From Strigamia acuminata (lineage: Eukaryota; Arthropoda; Chilopoda; Geophilomorpha; Linotaeniidae), in contig OX442314.1 of assembly GCA_949358305.1 (NCBI GenBank), positions 8,673,060-8,737,059 of the forward strand: a stretch of 64,000 bases of DNA, given 5' to 3'. Both the position numbers and the translations under genes were made by a program. The notes under the pieces are model-generated. The model was not told the origin of the DNA. It searched no databases and worked only from the letters and a program-made list of their open reading frames with translations. Below, piece after piece: positions 30,258-41,945 of this stretch (position 1 is the first letter of the stretch; each line of letters opens with the position of its first letter).

Positions 30258-30633
30258 GATTTTTCTTATTGGGTCGCTGTAGAAAGAGAATGTATGATAG
30301 CAATTGAGGCAATTGAGCAATTTCTAGTTTCTTACCGGTTTTCAGGATTGAACGATGGATTTTTCGAAATGGAGCGTGTTCGGCTAAATTTCTTTTTGAT
30401 TCTGTATTGCCTTTCCAATGCGCTTAAGTAGGATCAGGGAGTAACACACGTGATTTAATTTAGCCAATTGGAGCAAAGCGATTGTACATAGAAGTTGAAC
30501 TTTCTCGAGCAAAATTACATAGCAAAGTGAAAGCTGTCGCCTCATTAAAAACAGATTAGGAATTCACCGAATTATGTGTAATGAGATTTTTTCTTGTAAA
30601 ATAATATATCAATTTTTCAAACACTGTGTATAA

Positions 30634-32182
30634 ACATTACACTATGTCACCGTATAAAATCTCCCTATCTTTTAAGATAGCGAGCTAACGCTACGGGACT
30701 ATTTGGTTACCGGAGTTAGTCTTCCCGAAAAGACGCTACAACGAACAATAACCATTCGGTTGAGAGTCGAGGGGGCCTGATGTGGCGATAAAGAAAGATC
30801 AATCAAACGATATCAACAATACAATACAAACATTCAGAACAAGCCGAAGATCTGGCGGAAAACCAGAGCTTATATAGTTCTTTAGAACAGAAAGATTGGC
30901 GATAGCCAATCAGATGCCAGAATCCATGGATTCGTAGGTCCCTTTAGTCCCAACCTAGTAGCGAACTGGGTCCAGAAGAATCCGATTGGCAGTGTTGTAT
31001 CGAACTAGAACTAATAGTTCGCGTTCGCGAACTTAGTTCGTAGTTCGCGAACTAAGAACGCGAACTAGTTCACCTTTTTTAAAGAACTTAAAAAACGAAC
31101 GAAGTTCGTTTTTTTGACGCGAACTACGTTCTAGTTCAGTTCTAGTTCGTAAAGGTTCATTCCCGGGAATTCCCGGGAATTTTTGCAATTTATCAATTCT
31201 CGATTCCCGGGAAATTTGTTTTAATTTCCCGGGAATTCCCGACGCACATGGTGCACATGGTGCACATGAATATACGCCGCATACACGTTGCATAATGCAA
31301 CGTGTATACGACGTATACGCAAGTCGCATATATATATCGCCATCCTAATGCAATCCAGTCACATTCCCGCCGTCGTCGTCGCCATCGTCGTCGCATTCCC
31401 ATCGTTTAGCTTTCGCTTCGCATTATCGTCGCATTCTCTTCGTCGTCGTGTCGCATCCGCTCCGCATCCGCTCCGCATTCCCGTCGCTTTCGCTTCGCAT
31501 TCCCGTCGCATTCTCTTCGTCGTCGTCGTCGCATTTGGTTGTGAATTTCGACTGCAACGTGAACGTGAATGCAACCGCTGACCACATGGGCAGCTTGGTC
31601 GGTTAACATTGCCTGCCGTTCCGTGCATTACAGCACAGCGATAGAGTCGCCTCAAGTCATTCCGGACTTGAGAGCTATCTCGCCTTTTGTTGCTATGGCA
31701 GTTGCCATCGTCACCTTCATCACGTAGCACGCACGACCAGTCAGCATGGGACTGGGGATTGTACTGTCTCTTTGGATGGCAATCAAGCCACGAAGAGACC
31801 TTGCTTATTCCTCTGTTCTGATTGGCTGCAATCAGGACGCAGCTCCGACGATAATTCGTAGAAGCTGCTGAAGATCCTCTTCTTGATGTCGCCAGTGCCG
31901 ACTGGCGGCGGCCAGTTGGTCACAAACTGTGAGCCACACTCATTGATCACTGTTTAATGATGATCGCTCAAGACCTCTCGAGTAGATCTAATTGGGCTGA
32001 TGCAACTGCTGCTCAAGGCCCCAGTTGCCAGAGAGCTTTTTGTTTATTTTCAAATCCACTAATATAATGAATGCACATTAAAACAATAGTAACAAACACA
32101 AACCCAAAAACACAACATTTTTCAAAAACTTATAAATCGTTTAACAAGTAATTTTTAAAACTTACTTTGCCTTTGAGGTTTG
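30634..32182. other. Spacer of the inverted duplication
   Basis: Contains a GTTCGCGAACTAGTTC palindromic run (30990-31090), GTGCACATG tandem units (31235-31270) and a GTCGTCGCATTCCCG minisatellite (31365-31535). Open frames across the last array are a product of the repeat. No gene is supported. The 30640-30800 and 31740-32000 parts could be remains of a mobile element. Confidence 0.45.
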
Positions 32183-32339
32183 AAAAATTTATATAATATT
32201 ATACAAGAAAAAATGTCATTGCACATAATTCGGTGAATTCCTAATGTGTTTTTAATGAGGCAACAGCTTTCACTTTGCTATGTAATTTTGCTCAAGAAAG
32301 TTCAACTTCTAAGTACAATCGCTTTGCTCCAATTGGCTA

Positions 32340-32464
32340 AATTCAATCACGTGTGATACTCCCTGATCCTACTTAAGCGCATTGGAAAGGCAATACAGAA
32401 TCAAAAAGAAATTTAGCCGAACACGCTCCATTTCGACAAATCCATCATTCAATCTTGAAAACCG
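32340..32464 (+). promoter_or_regulatory. Shared promoter and untranslated first exon of peptide gene 2
   Basis: The block around GCATTGGAAAGGCAATACAG and AACACGCTCCATTTCGACAA is conserved in all three peptide genes (reverse strand near 30360-30425, and 34995-35060). An untranslated exon ends at 32464 with donor GTAAGA. Conservation of promoter, but not of mature exons, suggests common expression. Confidence 0.6.
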
Positions 32465-32538
32465 GTAAGAAACTAGAAATTGCTCGTCTCAATTGCTATT
32501 ATACATTTTCTTTCTACAGCGACCCAATAAGAAAAATC

Positions 32539-33202
32539 ATGGCCAAGTGTTTTATTCTTCTGATGGTGTGTGCTTTCTTAGTGCTTGCTCAGAGTGTTAT
32601 GGCTACACCACTGGCGGAATTAGGTAATCAAACAAAAACCTACTTGTTTTACAACTTCCTCGACCAATTAAGCTTACAAGCATACAATGTAACTGACTAA
32701 TTTTCTTTTCAGAAGAAACTGAGATTGATTTCAATGATGTAGACAATCAAGAACGAGCGTAAGTTTGTCATACAATTATTGCATACTACTACAACTTATT
32801 AAATTAAGAGTTCAGTAAATTGACAGTTAGTGACAGGCCAAACTTGTAAGTTATCTTGTGTAATGCCCGTGTGAGAACCAATTTCTAATACAAATTAAAT
32901 TGGTGAGCGAAGATCCAGATCACAAACTGTTGGTTCAATTCTACGAATTCATCAAACCCACATTTCACGTTACACTTTGTGTCTGCTTTCTCTAATAGAA
33001 ATCTCGTGTTAATTATAATCGTTTTTGTTCCAGGCCTTGTATTGAATTAAATGAAGCTTGTGTTAAAAATGATGACAAATGCTGCAAACAGGGAGGCAAA
33101 TCTTGCCAATACTTCTACTTCAGAACAACCTTGAACGGTTGGTTTTGTACTTATGGATCATCATCACGTCCTAATGCCTACGTAAATAGAAATAGTGGTT
33201 AA
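32539..33202 (+). CDS. Secreted peptide 2 of the cluster: six-cysteine knot-like peptide
   Basis: Coding exons 32539-32623, 32713-32758 and 33034-33202 sum to exactly 100 codons including the stop; introns are GT-AG in phases 1 and 2. Residues 1-22 form a signal peptide; an acidic pro-region follows and ends N-Q-E-R, which fits the Glu/Arg processing quadruplet known from spider toxin precursors. The mature part has six cysteines spaced C-x6-C-x6-C-C-x6-C-x13-C, the order of inhibitor cystine knot peptides (secreted antimicrobial, protease-inhibitor or ion-channel peptides). Function cannot be told from sequence. Polyadenylation-like AATAAA lies near 33235. The basic, tyrosine-rich loop between Cys5 and Cys6 is longer than in peptide 3. 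Confidence 0.8.
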
Positions 33203-34430
33203 TCTTTCTTGGACAAAGTTTAAACAGAATATGAAATAAAGATAAACTTGTAATGCAAATAAAATTGAAATAAAAGAAAACCAAATGGCAGTAATACAGT
33301 AACTCAATTTAACAAGCACAACTTGTCAACTTCACTGTTGGAATGAAAATTCAAATGAATGTACAAACTGATGGTGTATCTATCACCAGTCACCACAGCT
33401 TGATTGCAATGCAGGAAAGCTACAATGTTGTTATTGGTGCAATGCAGCGAAGCATCTGTGCTGGTACATAGTCTGGCAACACCTGGCCTGCGACACGTAT
33501 CATTTCTGTCACGATGAAAATTCTGAATCCTTGCACGAACGAGTCTTGATTCAAATTGGCCGCTTTAACCTGTGCATATACTAAATTAATTTTTTTCAAT
33601 TCTTAGGAATGAAATATACAATTCTACCAATTTCATAATTTCGTCTTGTCGTTCGGGAGTGCGGAGCGCCGTTTTCTGTAATTCATTTCGAAATATTACA
33701 AAAGTTATGTCTAAATCTTACCCTATTATCCCGCTTATAGCCGCATGGGTTTATCATATTTTTCAAATTTCGCTCAAAAAGTCTATACCGGCATGCCGGT
33801 ATAGAGCGAAACATGCCCGTATAATTGAAAAAGCTGGTTTTTTGTTTTTATGTTTAAAATAGTGCAGATGAATAATTATGTTAAAATTTGGGCCCGAAGT
33901 GTGAGTTTTCTTGATATTCCGAAGATTACTACTAAATTTTTTAGAAAATTTATAGAAATTTAAGCCAATTTCCAACGTCTTAGTCTACTTAGACATCTAA
34001 ATATGTATTTTAAGCTTGTTTTGGCCAGATTGGTCTAAGATTTTGTTTATACTTTCTTCAGATGTAACTAACTTATGTAACTACTTAATATTTTATTTCT
34101 ATCACTTTCACAGGAGTATGAGGATATAAGCTTATGAATTTAACTTGATGCATTTAATCTGAAAAGTAGCCTTTTCACCTCTTGGCATCGAGAGCTGTCG
34201 AATGCACTTTTCGGATTCGAAATCCGTCCACCTCTTTTCGAGGAGATAAATGTTAGGCAGACAAGACAGACAAACAGACAAACTCCTCACAATTAGTATA
34301 CAGATGACGAGTTAGCCTGTTCAGTGTCTGCAGTAGGGTGAGAGATTGAGTGGGGATAGAATGCATGGCAAGAGATGGTGATGAGGGCGAGAGAATGAAT
34401 GCTATGGGGGAAATTTTGTCGATAGAATGC
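33203..34430. other. Intergenic region with a partial match downstream of gene 3
   Basis: The block GCAATGCAGCGAAGCATCTGTG at 33438 recurs at about 36579 behind peptide gene 3, so the duplicated unit extends past the genes. Otherwise nothing is seen. Confidence 0.5.
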
Positions 34431-34727
34431 TTGTCGAGAGAAAGACTGTCGAGAGAAAGACTGTCGAGAGAAAGACTGTCGAGAGAAAGACTGTCGAGAG
34501 AAAGACTGTCGAGAGAAAGACTGTCGAGAGAAAGACTGTCGAGAGAAAGACTGTCGAGAGAAAGACTGTCGAGAGAAAGACTGTCGAGAGAAAGACTGTC
34601 GAGAGAAAGACTGTCGAGAGAAAGACTGTCGAGAGAAAGACTGTCGAGAGAAAGACTGTCGAGAGAAAGACTGTCGAGAGAAAGACTGTCGAGAGAAAGA
34701 CTGTCGAGAGAAAGACTGTCGAGAGAA
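34430..34727. repeat. 15-bp tandem minisatellite, about 20 near-perfect units
   Basis: Unit AGAAAGACTGTCGAG, identical over at least 16 consecutive copies. Because 15 is divisible by 3, all frames stay open and give false long frames on both strands. Confidence 0.95.
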
Positions 34728-35164
34728 TGCTGCTTCACCATCTAAACATCTGAACGATTGGAAGCGCTCTGGCCACTTGGACCTTGAGCAGCAGCCAAAT
34801 CAGATGCAATTAAATAGTGATGAGTGAGTACGGCTACCAGTTGAATGTGATCTCATTACAACATGTTCAACCATTAATCACTGCAAAGCGATAATCTATT
34901 TTTAATAATACGACAGCTTTCATTCGCTAAATACATTCGCTTTGCTCCAATTGGCTAAATTCATGCACTGTGTAAAGCTCCACGATCCAATTTAAACGCA
35001 TTGGAAAGGCAATACAGAATCAAAAAGAAATCGAGTCCAACACGCTCCATTTCGACAAATCCATCATTCAGCCCTGAAAACAGGTAAGAAAATAGAAATT
35101 GCTCATCTCAATTGCTATTACTTTATTTTACCGATTAAAAGTCATCCTCGAATAGTAGCCGCAG

Positions 35165-35375
35165 CTGAGACACCAAGAATACCGTATTTTTGCAAAAGTA
35201 CGGTATTGTTTCCGTATTTAACCTCACGACCGATGAACGTACGCTTCGTTCGTAACGTTCGACTTCGTTTGTTACATTAAACAAATGTAACAAACGAAAA
35301 ACCAAAATTGTAATTGCTGACAAAAATGGCAGTTTTGAATAAGAGCCGTGGCTCTTAATCGATAAAATACGGTAT
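35165..35375. mobile_element. MITE-like insertion in the leader intron of peptide gene 3
   Basis: Starts ATACCGTATTTT and ends AAAATACGGTAT, short inverted termini. The right half, inverted, matches 51395-51515. The other two peptide genes lack it in the same intron. Confidence 0.6.
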
Positions 35376-35430
35376 ACATTAATCTCTCTTTATAGCGATC
35401 TCTCTTTATAGCGATCCAGTAGGAAAAACC

Positions 35431-36396
35431 ATGGCCAAGTGTTTTATTCCTCTGTTGGTGTGTGCTTTCTTAGTGCTTGCTCAAACTGTTTTGGCTACAC
35501 CACTGGCGGAATTAGGTAAACAAACAAAAGCCTACTTGTTTTACAACTTACTCGGCCAGTTAGTAAAACTAACTAATTTACTTTTTAGAAGAAACTGCGG
35601 CTGAAGTTGACAGCCAAGACAGAACGTAAGTTGGTCACAAAATTACTGCCACCTATTCGGCAGTTTGGTAAACTGACAGTTTGTTTTGTCACTAAAGAGC
35701 GCATGTTTACGCAAAAAAAAATCATTTTGCGCACATACAGTATGCAAAAAAATTCCATTTTATGCAGTAAAAAGTATGAAAGATGCAAAATGAAATACCC
35801 ATTTGGTACGGCAATGGTACATCAAATGGTACCCATCCATATATGTGCATGATGTGCACATAATGCATGGTGCGTAATTTAAAATTTCGGGACACGGGAC
35901 GGGTCGGCACCCAAAAATTGGTCTCGTTCTCATGCCTAGTGCGTATCGCAAAAAAAGTGCATAAATCGCCATTAGCCGAAAACATGGTGATTTATGCATT
36001 TATTTTACAAATTCCATTTTATGCTGTAAAAAGTATAAAAATATGCAAAATAAAAAAATTTATAGTAGAGCGTCGATTATCCAAACGTTGGTCACACGAA
36101 CGACTCATTTATCCGCTCTTTATTTCCCACTATTGAGTAGAGATGGGAACCAACTTGATTTACTACCTAAATGATTTCGTATAAATTTTTAATGAGCAGA
36201 ACGAGAAGATGCACATCAGTCGGTTGGTTCAATTCTACGAATCCACTTTGTGGATTCGTTTTTAATCGTCTATAATCGTTTTTATTCCAGGTGTGGTACA
36301 GACGGTGCTAGATGTACTTACGAACATGAAAAATGCTGCCAATATTTTACTTGCAAAAAAGGCTGGTTATGGGATCATTTTTGTTCTCTTTCATGA
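35431..36396 (+). CDS. Secreted peptide 3 of the cluster: compact six-cysteine knot peptide
   Basis: Coding exons 35431-35515, 35589-35625 and 36291-36396 sum to exactly 76 codons including the stop, with the same intron phases as peptides 1 and 2. The signal exon differs from theirs by a few residues only. The pro-region is three residues shorter and ends S-Q-D-R. The mature part has C-x6-C-x6-C-C-x4-C-x9-C, a textbook inhibitor cystine knot spacing, with a K-K-G-W-L-W hydrophobic/basic patch in the last loop. Apart from the cysteines it shares little with peptide 2. An untranslated first exon ends at 35083; its intron holds the MITE-like insertion and a duplicated acceptor block (CTCTTTATAGCGAT twice). 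AATAAA lies at about 36450. Confidence 0.8.
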
Positions 36397-36863
36397 GGTA
36401 CAACTCCGAAAGGAAAGCGAGAGTCGCTCCACACCAATGCGTAAAAACAATAAAATAAAACTATACTTATAGTAATGGAAATAAAATTTATTACAACTCG
36501 TTAAACACAAACATCAGCAATTTAACCACGGCTCGTGAAAATGAAAATTCACATCAATTTCTAAACTGTTTCACATTGCAATGCAGCGAAGCCTCTGTGC
36601 AATGTTTGTGTTGGTGCATCACACAAAAAGTCATCATTAAATAAAACATCAAATTTACGTCTATTACTTTAGTTTAAGCAGATAATCGCATTTTGCGAGT
36701 CAATTCGAGTACATGTGGTATTAAATTCGCTGCAAATAATCGAAATAATCACGAAAAAATATCAATTTTATTGTTATTAAGTGCAAAAATGTGTGATATG
36801 CAATCTATTATACACGATGAAACCTCAACTAATAAAACAAACAAAACCCCACGATCAACCAAA

Positions 36864-39800
36864 CTACTTAGTCATTATAAAAGGCGACTGAACACTGCCG
36901 CGTGCGACCGAACACTTATTCCACGTTCGTTGCGACTTCGGCGTCATTTTCGGCGTCTTCGGCAGCATCTGCGGCGTTTTAAAAACCTCGTTCCTCGGCT
37001 TCAACGGCGACCTGCCCGACGGCAACGTCGGGGTCGACGAAACGGATCTAAGAGCGGCAACGCGCGGCGCACTCGGTTTGGGGGTCGCCGAGAACGAACT
37101 GCACCTGCCGACCGCACCCGTCGGAGTAGAGAACGAACTGCACCGGCCGGAAACTGCTTTCGCGTCCGCTTTCACGCGCATTTGACTCGCGGGCGTCCTG
37201 TTCGCCTGCACTCGGAACGAGCGCGGCGTTTTCGTCTCCTCGTTCTCGTTCTTCGTGATGGCGTTGTACTTCTTGATGTTTTGGGACACCAAGCCGGCGC
37301 GTTCCGTCTTGATCATCAGCAAACTGGGCCGGGTGCACGAAAGTGAAAATTCCTCGTCGACGATCGCGTTTGCCGAGTGCCACGCCTCTTGCTGATCCGT
37401 GGATTCGTTCGGCGACCCCTCGTCGCGCGGAAAACCAGCGTGCTCGAGCAGATTGCGCGTTTTCTTCGTGAGGGGCACGGAAGTACGGGGACTGCTGCTT
37501 CTTCTCGAAAGTGTGGAAGTGTCCGGCGAGAACGATAGCCGCTGGTAACACGGTGCTAAACCCGATCTTTCTTCGTATTTCGGCGAAATTTCGGCTTTTC
37601 CCGTCGTTTTATGCACCTTTTCTTCCTTCTTCGGCGGTTTTTCGAGCAATTCCGTCGTTTTCCGAACGTTTTCCGGCGACATTTTCACTTTTTCCGCCGT
37701 TTTCTGCTCGTTTTCGTTCATCTCCGGAATTCCTTCCATTTTTTCTCGCCGTTTCTCGTCAACTTCCGTCTCCTCCGACGTTTCATCGACGTCGTTCGGC
37801 CAATTCGGTTCGATTTTCGAGTTGACTTGCACGACCATCGGTTTGACCTTCACGTCGAATTCCAACGACCTCCGCGCCCTTTCGAGCTGCAGCGACGGCG
37901 CACTGTCGATCACGACCATCGGTTTAATCCCGTTGCAACTCGTCCTGGTCTCGATGAAATTCGTCGTCCGATCCTCCTTCTCGCAGCTCTGCCCGGGCGT
38001 TTTAAACGGCGAAGTGAGCGGCAACCCGCTCTTCACAGTATTCGGTTTACCGCGCCGCAGCGACTTAGTTTTCACCGGAAAGCCGCGTTTCTTGCTCGTC
38101 GGCGACGACGTCGCATCCTCCAAAACCCGCAAATCCGTCTCCGTCAACGACCGACGCGACTTCATGGCGTACGCGAGCATTTCGTACGCGACGTTCGCCA
38201 TTTGCGTCTCGGTTTCGTCGTTTCCGTCCTTCGTCGTCACGTTTTCCTCCGTATTGTCGCTAATTCCCTAATAAAAGCGACACAAACGAATTATTAAACG
38301 AAAAAACTCGGTTTCATGCGACGAATTTGATTGTTAGTAGTAGGAAATGTGCGCGTGTTTACATACAAAGGGTACAACGTGTGGATTTGCAAAATTGATT
38401 AACGGGACCGTGGAGCACTCAAAGTGTGTTGGTGCCATTTTGGTGTCGGGTTGGTGACATCCGGCGGTGTCTGCAAACTGGGACACAACAAGGACGAGAA
38501 TTAAGACGGAAATTGAGACGGAAAACGCGTTTTACGAACCTCGTGCAGAGATGTTTCGCTGCTCGCTGCGGTCGCGCAACATTTTTGCCTTGAAAATCGA
38601 AAAGAAATTGAATTAATTTGTGCGACAATAAATGTGATTTTGTACCTTCGCATGAGTTTCGCAGGACTGAAAAATCGTTTGTATTTGGATTGTTTGGATT
38701 TTGGCGTTTTTGGCGCGTTTTGCGTCGGTGTGAAGACGTTGACGCACGGGTTATCGAAGCTCGGGTAGGGCGTGCCGACAAACAAAGGATTTTCGGACGG
38801 GCGAACTGGACGTGGATTGAAAAATGATGAGTGAGTGTTTTTTTTTGACGGGGTCAAAGGGTTAGTCACCTGCGTCTGGGTGGGATTGGATGGTTTTGGC
38901 GAAGCCGAACTGGGTGGCGGGCGTTGGGAAACGTGATTCGCAATTTTCGCTCAAAATCCGCCTAGAAATATGTAAACTACATTTCATAATGAAATTTTAC
39001 TCGTGGATCAAGACGATTTCCTGTCGGGATATGACTCGGCAATTGAAAACTCTGTCTAAACGATAATTTTGCCGAATTTGCGGATTGAAAACAACAAATT
39101 TCGTCTGATTTGTAATCAAAAACAACAATTTTTCGTGCTATTTATCGAATTTAACATTTAAATGATATGAATCAAAACGATACATCTTGTAGTATTTTTT
39201 GAATTAAACAATAAATTGTATAATTTATCAATTTAAAAAAAAAAATTCAGTTATAACTACAAATTGTGTTATTTTTCTTCATTTAAAACAACAAATTGTG
39301 TTACTTCTGTACTTGAAACAATAAATTTCGCGTTATTTTTCGAATTAATCACAAAATCTCCTATTATTTTTCGATTTAATCACCAAATTTCGTGTTATTT
39401 TTCAAACTAATCACCAAATTTCGTGTTATTTTTCGATTTAATCATCAAATTTCGTGTTATTTTTCGAATTAATCAACTAATCTCGTGCTATTTTTCGAAT
39501 TAATCACCAAATCTCGTGCTATTTTTCGAATTAATCACCAAATCTCGTGCTATTTTTCGAATTAATCACCAAATCTCGTGCTATTTTTCGAATTAATCAC
39601 CAAATCTCGTGCTATTTTTCGAATTAATCACCAAATCTCGTGCTATTTTTCGAATTAATCACCAAATCTCGTGCTATTTTTCGAATTAATCACCAAATCT
39701 CGTGCTATTTTTCGAATTAATCACCAAATCTCGTGCTATTTTTCGAATTAATCACCAAATCTCGTGCTATTTTTCGAATTAATCACCAAATCTCGTGCTA

Positions 39801-41758
39801 TTTTTCGAAGTAATCACCAAATCTCGTGTTATTTTTCGAAGTAATCACCAAATCTCGAGTTATTTTTCGAATTAATCACCAAATATCGTTAATTATCAAA
39901 TTAAAAAATTAAAATCCAAGAAAACCGTCAAATTGTGCTCATGTTTCTCACTTTTTAACGGGAGTGACCAACGACTCGTCTTTATCAGCTTTGCGTTTCG
40001 ACGAATGTCGTTTTTCGAGTTTTTTAGTACTGTCGTTGAGCGGCGTATCGTTGAAATCGTTGTAAAGTGCCAGCTGCGGCGCCGGCTCCTTAGCTTCCGA
40101 CAAAAGTGCTCGATGGGCGGCTCTTTTGCGAATGCTGTGTAAAACTCCTGCAAAAACAACACCGGGATTAACTTCCAATTTCATTTCGAGTCGTTATAAA
40201 CAAACCGTTGAGTGAATTCCGCCTCTTGCTTTTCGCTAAAACGGAATCAAACGAACTACTGCCCACCATTTCTTCGCCGCAGTCAGAATTACTCATTTTT
40301 TCAACGACTTCACACGGAATGAGCCCGATTTCATCCGCGTGTCGAATCAACATCGAAATAATTCCTAAAAACAATTCAAATGTAACATTAAAAAATAAAT
40401 AAACAAATTAAAACATTAAAGCTGCTAAAATAAATTGAATAAATCAACTAAAACATGAAAAACTGCTAAAATAAATTGAATAATTCAACTAAAACATGAA
40501 AAACTGCTAAAATAAATTCAAAAATTCAAGCAAAACATCTAAATATGTCTAAACAAATTCAAAAAATCAAATAAAACACCAAAAACATCAAATAATTCAA
40601 CTAAAATATGAAAAACTGCTAAAATAAATTCAAAAATTCAACCAAAACATCAAAAATTTAACTAAAACATCAAAAATTCAACCAAAACATCAAAAATTCA
40701 ACTAAAACATCAAAAATTCAACTAAAACATCAAAAATTGTTAAAATAAATTCAAAAATTCAACCAAAACATCATAATATGTCTAAACAAATTTTAAAAAA
40801 TCAAATTAACCATCAAAATCATCAAAATAAACCAAAATTACCAATTTGCGACTCGAGTGTTTTACCACACTTGTCATTCTTCTCAATAAACTGCATTAAA
40901 TTCGGCGCCATAATCACCGCCAAATTATGCACATCCATTTTATTTTTCTCGCTAAACGATGCCAACCGTTTCAAAAACTAGAAAAAAATAAAAACACCAA
41001 TCAGAACACCAATAACGAATAAACAACAACAACATACTCACCGACATAAAATATCTAAGTAAATTTATATGCTCAACCGGCAACAACAAGCACAACAAGA
41101 CGATACACCTCAACCGTTTCTCCTCAACAAAACTCTGCGCCTTCAAGAACGAATCGTGAAGCCGTGAAAATATCAACGGTTCCGGCAATTCCCTCAAAAA
41201 CTGTTTGACTAGACTGGCGAGGTCGTAAGCAGGAGTTAAATCAAATTCCGTTTGTCCTTTTTCCACATTTTTCTGAAGAAAAAACATAAAAATTTAATAA
41301 AAATCTCAATTTTATTTCCATTTTTCGTTACCCGAATCTCTCGTTGTCGCGTAATCGAACCGGTCTTTCGAAATAAACCTTCGGCTTCGAAGCCACTCTC
41401 CAAACTGGACAAAATTGTTGCGAAAAACCTAAAAAAATATGTTTAATTAAACGTTGTTTTCGATGAATCAAAATGGCGACTCACTTTGGAATTTTTATGT
41501 GTTTATCTTCGTCGACGATAACGGACGGTAAATGATTGATCGGAGCCCCGAACACTTTCCCGTTCGTTTTGGGGTCCTGCAACGATGAAATGCAGTCGTT
41601 AGTGAATTATTGTGCGTTAAAATTGGTCTTGTTGATGTTTTTACCTGTTTCATGGAGATTTTCCTGCATTTTGGTGCTTTAATTCCGAGTTTTTTCAGCT
41701 CGTCTCTGACGGTAGCGCGAAGAAAGCCTCGATTCACTATTTCTGTCACGTATTTCAT
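36864..41758 (-). CDS. ARHGAP11A: RhoGAP protein, ARHGAP11A-like, complete 12-exon gene
   Basis: Twelve exons: 41758-41645, 41576-41485, 41428-41332, 41272-41042, 40977-40842, 40364-40206, 40147-39952, 38961-38870, 38805-38646, 38588-38540, 38477-38367 and 38267-36864. Splice sites fit GT-AG and the total is 2841 bases, exactly 947 codons with the stop. The RhoGAP domain spans about residues 40-240: V-F-G-A-P-I-N, then E-G-L-F-R-K-T-G-S with the arginine finger (R89), K-Q-F-L-R-E-L-P-E-P-L, and N-L-A-V-I-M-A-P-N-L. The very short N-terminus before the domain and the long Ser/Lys/Thr-Pro-rich tail match ARHGAP11A (MP-GAP), which turns off RhoA in dividing cells; human length is about 1020. The tail ends with K-T-P/T-P-K sites typical of CDK substrates. 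Exons are GC-rich and introns very AT-rich. The two small exons 10 and 11 are the least certain part. Confidence 0.88.
39340..39895. repeat. 31-bp satellite in an ARHGAP11A intron
   Basis: About 18 copies of ATTTTTCGAATTAATCACCAAATCTCGTGCT type between exons 7 and 8; 39481-39790 is nearly perfect and the edges are degenerate. Confidence 0.95.
40430..40770. repeat. Degenerate AAAACATCAAAAATTCAAC repeat in an ARHGAP11A intron
   Basis: Units of about 19-20 bases, plus longer AAACTGCTAAAATAAATT units, between exons 5 and 6. Confidence 0.8.
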
Positions 41759-41859
41759 CGTGGGGGAGTTGATGGAGATGAATATGTTTAAGTACACGTC
41801 GATTGTGAATGTATAAATGGGAAATTTCACGTTAAAAACTTGATAAAATGCAACCAAAC

Positions 41860-41945
41860 ATGGCGCCAAACGAAAAACTTGTAAACTCTCAAAACACACA
41901 GTTAGAAAATTTGAACCACGATCAAGTGCGCTCTCATTGGTCGAA
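41860..41945 (-). promoter_or_regulatory. Probable cell-cycle promoter of ARHGAP11A
   Basis: Within 190 bases upstream of the start codon lie, on the minus strand, TTTGGCGCCATGTTTG (overlapping E2F-like TTTGGCGC and YY1-like GCCATGTTT, 41857-41870), TTCAAA (CHR-like, about 41910) and GACCAATGAG (CCAAT box, about 41937). In vertebrates, mitotic genes including ARHGAP11A are often driven by E2F/DREAM, CHR and CCAAT elements; that this holds here is inference. Confidence 0.4.

Larger units (their letters stand above)
29816..33030. repeat. Inverted duplication carrying peptide genes 1 and 2
   Basis: Left arm about 29816-30633 and right arm about 32183-33030 are reverse complements with scattered differences, including promoter, 5' UTR, signal exon, pro exon and introns. 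The genes point away from each other, with a spacer of about 1.55 kb. Confidence 0.8.

Noticed and set aside
31288-31730. Arg- and Ser-rich frames at 31.3-31.7 kb
   Set aside because: They follow a GTCGTCGCATTCC minisatellite and have no domain or splice support.
34253-34753. Long frames on both strands across 34253-34753
   Set aside because: They are translations of a perfect 15-bp tandem repeat, which keeps every frame open.
37048-38297. Several Arg/Pro-rich plus-strand frames of 100-228 codons
   Set aside because: They are the antisense of the GC-rich last exon of the RhoGAP gene.
39340-39895. CRISPR-like array of regular 31-bp repeats
   Set aside because: Units are contiguous with no unique spacers, lie in an intron of an animal gene, and no Cas genes exist here; it is a satellite.
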